Source: CAZUNO01 sp964621445 [NCBI: Candidatus Hadarchaeota archaeon]
Lineage (GTDB): Archaea; CAYQAE01; CAYVLA01
Direction: 5' to 3'
DNA: 64,000 nt
NCBI GenBank assembly: GCA_964621445.1
Contig: CAZUNO010000004.1
Coordinates: 1 to 64,000 of the forward strand
Part shown: positions 61,243 to 64,000 of the stretch, piece by piece
Numbering within the stretch: the first letter of the stretch is position 1
Layout of the letters: each line of letters starts with the position of its first letter
Made by a program: the position numbers and the translations under genes
Notes under the pieces: model-generated
What the model was told of the DNA's origin: nothing
The model's input: only the letters and a program-made list of their open reading frames with translations
Databases searched by the model: none

Positions 61243-62240
61243 TTCCCTTTGCCCATAAAATGTTGGTATCCCCTGCTTTTCAACCTTTCCACATTACCAT
61301 CCTCTCGCCGGATGAATGTTCCTTCCCCTTCCTCCACGGTTCCCAGGAGCTGGGCAATATCTTCCTCCATAAGCTGGTCCTCGAACTCCAGTGGTGCCGT
61401 GAACAGCAATTCGAAGTCGTCTCCACCATTCAGTGCCAGGTCGGTGGGATTCAGGTCAAGCTGACTGCAGAGAGAACGTGCTTCCTGGGTGAATGGAATT
61501 TTAGATTCCTCGATAACGATGCGAACTCCCGACTGTTTGGAAAGGTGTCCGGCGTCGGTTGACAGTCCGTCACTGACATCGATACAGGAGGTGGGGGCAT
61601 CCATCTCGGCCAGCTTTTTCGTCTCCTCCAGCCGGATTTGCGGGGCCAGGAAGGCTCCAACCACCGGAGCTGAGGATTGGATTTCCTCCTCCAATATGTC
61701 AGGGCATTCAAAATATACATCGGCGTTTGACTGTATAATGGATAGGCCCAGTGCAGCGCTTCCCGGTCTGCCGGTCACAAAAAGACCATCACCCGGGGTG
61801 GCCCCGGACCGGCTAAAGCTCCCGGTAAATGGCTCCCCGACGATGAATCCCGAAAGGATGATCTCCGAGCTCTGGTTTGTATCACCGCCGATGATCTCCA
61901 GCTGGGCCTCGTTGGCGGCCCAGGTCATTCCCTGGAGCATCTTTCGAAAGCTGGCCACGGTAAGGTCCTCTCGCAGACCGAGTGAAACCATCATCCACCT
62001 TGGCTGACAACCCATGGCCGACATATCGCTGACATTGCAGGTCACGTATCTGTGGCCCCAGAAGAGAGGATTTGTATTTTGGGGGATGTCCGTACTTTCA
62101 ATCATCATGTCACAGGTGGAGAGCAGGGGATGGTCATTTTCCAGGGAGGATGCGTCTTCTAGTTCCTCTATTCCAAACTCCTCAGCTAACATTTTTATGA
62201 TTTCCTGTTCGCCTAAATCGAGCAGAGATCGCTGTGCCAT
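61239..62240 (-). CDS. thiL: thiamine-monophosphate kinase
   Basis: A 333-residue ThiL of the PurM/HypE-type fold. It has an N-terminal GEQEIIKMLAEEFGI, STCDMMIESTDIPQNTNP, VTCNVSDMSAMGCQPRWMM, IIGGDTNQSSEI, CIDVSDGLSTDAGHL and NGGDDFELLFTAP, all standard. It phosphorylates thiamine phosphate to thiamine diphosphate and completes the pathway with the ThiD-ThiN fusion encoded at 27659-28999. ATG 62240 is chosen over GTG 62246. It is coupled to amrS. A TATA-like agatattta lies near 62268. Confidence 0.93.
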   Translation of the reverse strand: MAQRSLLDLGEQEIIKMLAEEFGIEELEDASSLENDHPLLSTCDMMIESTDIPQNTNPLFWGHRYVTCNVSDMSAMGCQPRWMMVSLGLREDLTVASFRKMLQGMTWAANEAQLEIIGGDTNQSSEIILSGFIVGEPFTGSFSRSGATPGDGLFVTGRPGSAALGLSIIQSNADVYFECPDILEEEIQSSAPVVGAFLAPQIRLEETKKLAEMDAPTSCIDVSDGLSTDAGHLSKQSGVRIVIEESKIPFTQEARSLCSQLDLNPTDLALNGGDDFELLFTAPLEFEDQLMEEDIAQLLGTVEEGEGTFIRREDGNVERLKSRGYQHFMGKGN

Positions 62241-62281
62241 CAACACTTTGGCACGGCGAGTTAGGTAAATATCTTTTCAGT

Positions 62282-62370
62282 GCCCCGGTAGCTTAGCTGG
62301 CTTGAGCGGCGGATTCGTATCCTTGTAGAGAAAGATCCGCAGGTCGTGGGTTCGAATCCCACCCGGGGCT
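62282..62370 (+). tRNA. tRNA-Thr (CGT) with a 15-base intron
   Basis: A full cloverleaf can be drawn: acceptor 62282-62288 with 62363-62369, D stem gctt/gagc, anticodon stem gcgga/tccgc, T stem gtggg/cccac with loop ttcgaat. The anticodon loop is 22 bases instead of 7. Removing 62320-62334, an insertion after position 37 (the usual archaeal site), leaves ttCGTa-a with anticodon CGT (Thr). The discriminator is T at 62370, as expected for archaeal tRNA-Thr. G occupies position 26. CCA is not encoded. Confidence 0.88.
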
Positions 62371-62684
62371 GATCCTTTGCATGCTTCAGTTTAAGGTAAT
62401 GTGTTCCACATTTGAGTGAGATTTTGCGGCGAAGAACTAGGATTCCTTTCTATGTGGTTTTATCGGCATTCTTGGTTGCTTGGTTGGGATAGCTGGACTG
62501 ATGCTGAATGAAATTGGTCATAGGGTATACAACCTCGTTGATCATGATTTTGCCTTTCCAATGGCTCAGTCTTTTCGAAGGATGTATTTTACCAAACATA
62601 GCCTATTGTTTTTCGATGAAAACTAGTCTCTGCCTACTTGATAGAAAAAAGAAGGAACAGAATTTAGCTGCCTCTTATTTTACC
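62371..62684 (+). other. AT-rich region with no convincing gene after the tRNA
   Basis: About 314 bases, more AT-rich than the rest of the window. A frame at 62508-62741 has no family resemblance and overlaps the next frame on the other strand, so I do not accept it. I see no repeat of the tRNA 3' end that would mark an integration site. Confidence 0.45.
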
Positions 62685-62882
62685 TTAGCCTCCAATTGTG
62701 TATTCGTCGTACTCCGTCTTCTTCCATTCATTGTAGTTTGATCCCGTCCAACTTAGATCAATGCTGACATAGGGGGAACCGGCCGAGATACCAATAGTGA
62801 ATGATCCCCACAAACCCCAGTTGTGGTGGTACCCATAGAATCCTGTAGCGCTTTTGCCCCAAGAATCTTCACTGTTAGCCAA
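62685..62882 (-). CDS. doubtful 65-residue protein
   Basis: A small frame with TTG start, beginning MANSEDSWGKSATGFYGYHH, rich in Gly, Ser, Trp and Tyr and ending with DEYTIGG. It looks like a piece of a secreted beta-sandwich protein with no signal peptide; a stop lies just upstream. It may be a remnant of a larger gene or chance. Confidence 0.25.
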   Translation of the reverse strand: MANSEDSWGKSATGFYGYHHNWGLWGSFTIGISAGSPYVSIDLSWTGSNYNEWKKTEYDEYTIGG

Positions 62883-63016
62883 TTATTGATAATAGTATAT
62901 CAAATGCCAAATAGCAGCGTTATTGGGCTTTCACCTTTTCCGACCTACCGTTAACTAAGCGGTTTGCCTAAATATTACACCCCGATACAAGATTGGTCAC
63001 AGCCCGCTACTGGTGG

Positions 63017-63238
63017 TTAAGAAACGTCTTGACTAGTACAGGTTCTAGCCCAGATACACCAAGCTATCCAAGTAAGAGCACACGCCATAACTAACCGAGC
63101 CGAATTAGGAGTGTAAAATGTGTTGTCCATCCCACCAGTGCCAACGAGAAGTAGCAAATATCCGAAACTCACAAAGGTGACTCCAGCAAGAATCCTCCCA
63201 ACCCATCTCACTGTTTTTCCACCATGCCCAGAGTTCAT
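63017..63238 (-). CDS. small two-helix membrane protein
   Basis: A 73-residue protein with two hydrophobic segments (VGRILAGVTFVSFGYLLLLVG and ARLVMACALTWIAWCIW). ATG 63238 is preceded by AGGTGAT 8-14 bases upstream. No family is recognised. It lies in the AT-rich region after the tRNA. Confidence 0.45.
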   Translation of the reverse strand: MNSGHGGKTVRWVGRILAGVTFVSFGYLLLLVGTGGMDNTFYTPNSARLVMACALTWIAWCIWARTCTSQDVS

Positions 63239-63318
63239 TCCACATCACCTATCGGAGCTGGCATAATCCTTATCACAAATATTTTTTTCGTCAAGCGTCA
63301 GGCACTCCACCGGGAATC

Positions 63319-63386
63319 TTGAGTCAGTAAGCTTAACCACCCCACCACCACAAACAGGGGGGTGAAATAGGTTTAGGATAACACAC
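63319..63386 (-). repeat. right-end remnant of a second, diverged copy of the IS
   Basis: These 68 bases align without gaps with the right end of the intact IS at 10021-10088. By hand count 61 positions agree. The terminal ggataacacac and the first transposase codons (MVKLTDSR) are kept; the differences are grouped in the inner part of the inverted repeat. No transposase body, left end or target duplication is present, so this is an old or related copy reduced to one end. Confidence 0.8.
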
Positions 63387-63449
63387 CTCACTCACAATCA
63401 AAATTTAGATATTTGTACGGTAAATATCTTTACATGAGGGGAGTTTGGC

Positions 63450-63998
63450 ATGGTGAGAACGGATAGACAGTTCTTTTGGGCGTTTGTAGCCATTGTGTGT
63501 TTCTTGGCTTCAGTCTACACTTGGTATCTCAGCCTCCAACGCGAACCCTATGTCTTTGAACCTATGATATGGTCCGGGGTGGCTGCGGTGGGTTTCCTGG
63601 CATCATTCTACCCTGTGCATCGTAGCGACCTCTTACCTGTCCGTGTTTCTCCGTTCATCTTCTCCGGTGGAGCTATGGTGTTCTTTCTTGCTTCGTTCTA
63701 CCTTTGGTATCATAGCCCCTTTCTAACTTTCCGCCTGCTGGCAGGTGGACTAGTTGTGATCGCCTTGGGTCACGCATATAGAACCATCGGCGGCATAGAG
63801 TGGATGATCTGGCTCACACCAGTCATTATCGAGCTAGCTTTCTGGCCCAGACTGGTGATCGACGCCCTTACCGGCTATTCATTCCCGTATCCTTCCTATG
63901 ACCTAAGGGCTCTCATCTATCCCCCGCTGTTCATAGCTGGACTATTACTGGCACGGAGAAAGTACGCCAACCATCTTAGAGGTCAGACATCGGCTTGA
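63450..63998 (+). CDS. polytopic membrane protein of unknown function
   Basis: A 182-residue protein with about six hydrophobic helices. Two similar stretches, CFLASVYTWYLSLQREPYVF and FFLASFYLWYHSPFLTF, with GFLASFYPVHRS between them, suggest an internal repeat of a two-helix unit. ATG 63450 is preceded by GAGGGGAG. The stop is just inside the window. No family is recognised. Confidence 0.6.
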   Translation: MVRTDRQFFWAFVAIVCFLASVYTWYLSLQREPYVFEPMIWSGVAAVGFLASFYPVHRSDLLPVRVSPFIFSGGAMVFFLASFYLWYHSPFLTFRLLAGGLVVIALGHAYRTIGGIEWMIWLTPVIIELAFWPRLVIDALTGYSFPYPSYDLRALIYPPLFIAGLLLARRKYANHLRGQTSA

Positions 63999-64000
63999 TC

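Noticed and set aside
62508-62741. 77-residue hydrophobic frame after the tRNA
   Set aside because: No ribosome-binding site or family, AT-rich context, and overlap with a frame on the other strand.
1-64000. CRISPR arrays, rRNA genes or prophage modules
   Set aside because: No regularly spaced repeats, no rRNA-like stretches and no phage structural genes were seen.

Overview
The window looks like a chromosomal segment of an archaeon, most likely a euryarchaeote of the Thermoplasmatota type. The signs are a fused ThiD-ThiN protein, an archaeal Trm1 tRNA methyltransferase, a Cgi121-like KEOPS subunit, an NfeD protease/stomatin pair, a Dna2-like nuclease-helicase, a tRNA-Thr gene with an intron and U73, and TATA-like boxes placed 25-30 bases before many start codons (leaderless genes). 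The lineage is inference; the domain call is firm. Genes are dense, use GTG and TTG starts freely, and often overlap by 1-4 bases.

Layout. 0.1-5.2 kb: a YbjQ-like protein, a sodium:solute symporter with a tiny membrane partner, and membrane or secreted proteins of unknown function. 5.2-16.3 kb: an MDR dehydrogenase, then a decayed stretch with three broken genes (a GATase1-like membrane protein, an IS transposase, an FG-GAP lipoprotein). The IS has perfect 23-bp inverted ends and a 14-bp target duplication. A large beta-helix protein and a sugar isomerase follow. 16.6-24.3 kb: an intact GATase1-like protein paired with an arylsulfotransferase-like propeller, then an ABC export-type operon (ATPase, PKD-domain protein, MacB/FtsX permease, AbrB-like regulator) with an inverted repeat at its promoter. 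24.4-32.3 kb: a membrane-bound winged-helix protein with an extracellular propeller protein, ThiD-ThiN, a DNA-repair-like pair (spore-photolyase-like radical SAM plus AlkD-like), and another radical SAM protein with a small partner.

32.3-37.0 kb and 46.9-56.9 kb form two islands for breaking down sulfated or decorated sugars: three sulfatases with the Cys-type C-x-P-S-R motif, two GHL10-like hydrolases, a GH172 protein, a five-bladed propeller glycosidase, a PfkB sugar kinase and a sugar isomerase/epimerase. None of these has a signal peptide, so the breakdown is probably intracellular. No sulfatase-maturing enzyme and no classical sugar ABC importer is visible.

37.0-46.8 kb holds housekeeping genes: Dna2-like helicase, aminotransferase, Trm1, stomatin, NfeD, a dihydrouridine-synthase-like protein and a six-hairpin glycosidase-like membrane protein. 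57.0-62.4 kb holds metG, a PHP phosphoesterase, cgi121, amrS, thiL and tRNA-Thr. After the tRNA the sequence turns AT-rich and gene-poor, carries the end of a second related IS copy, and closes with small membrane proteins.
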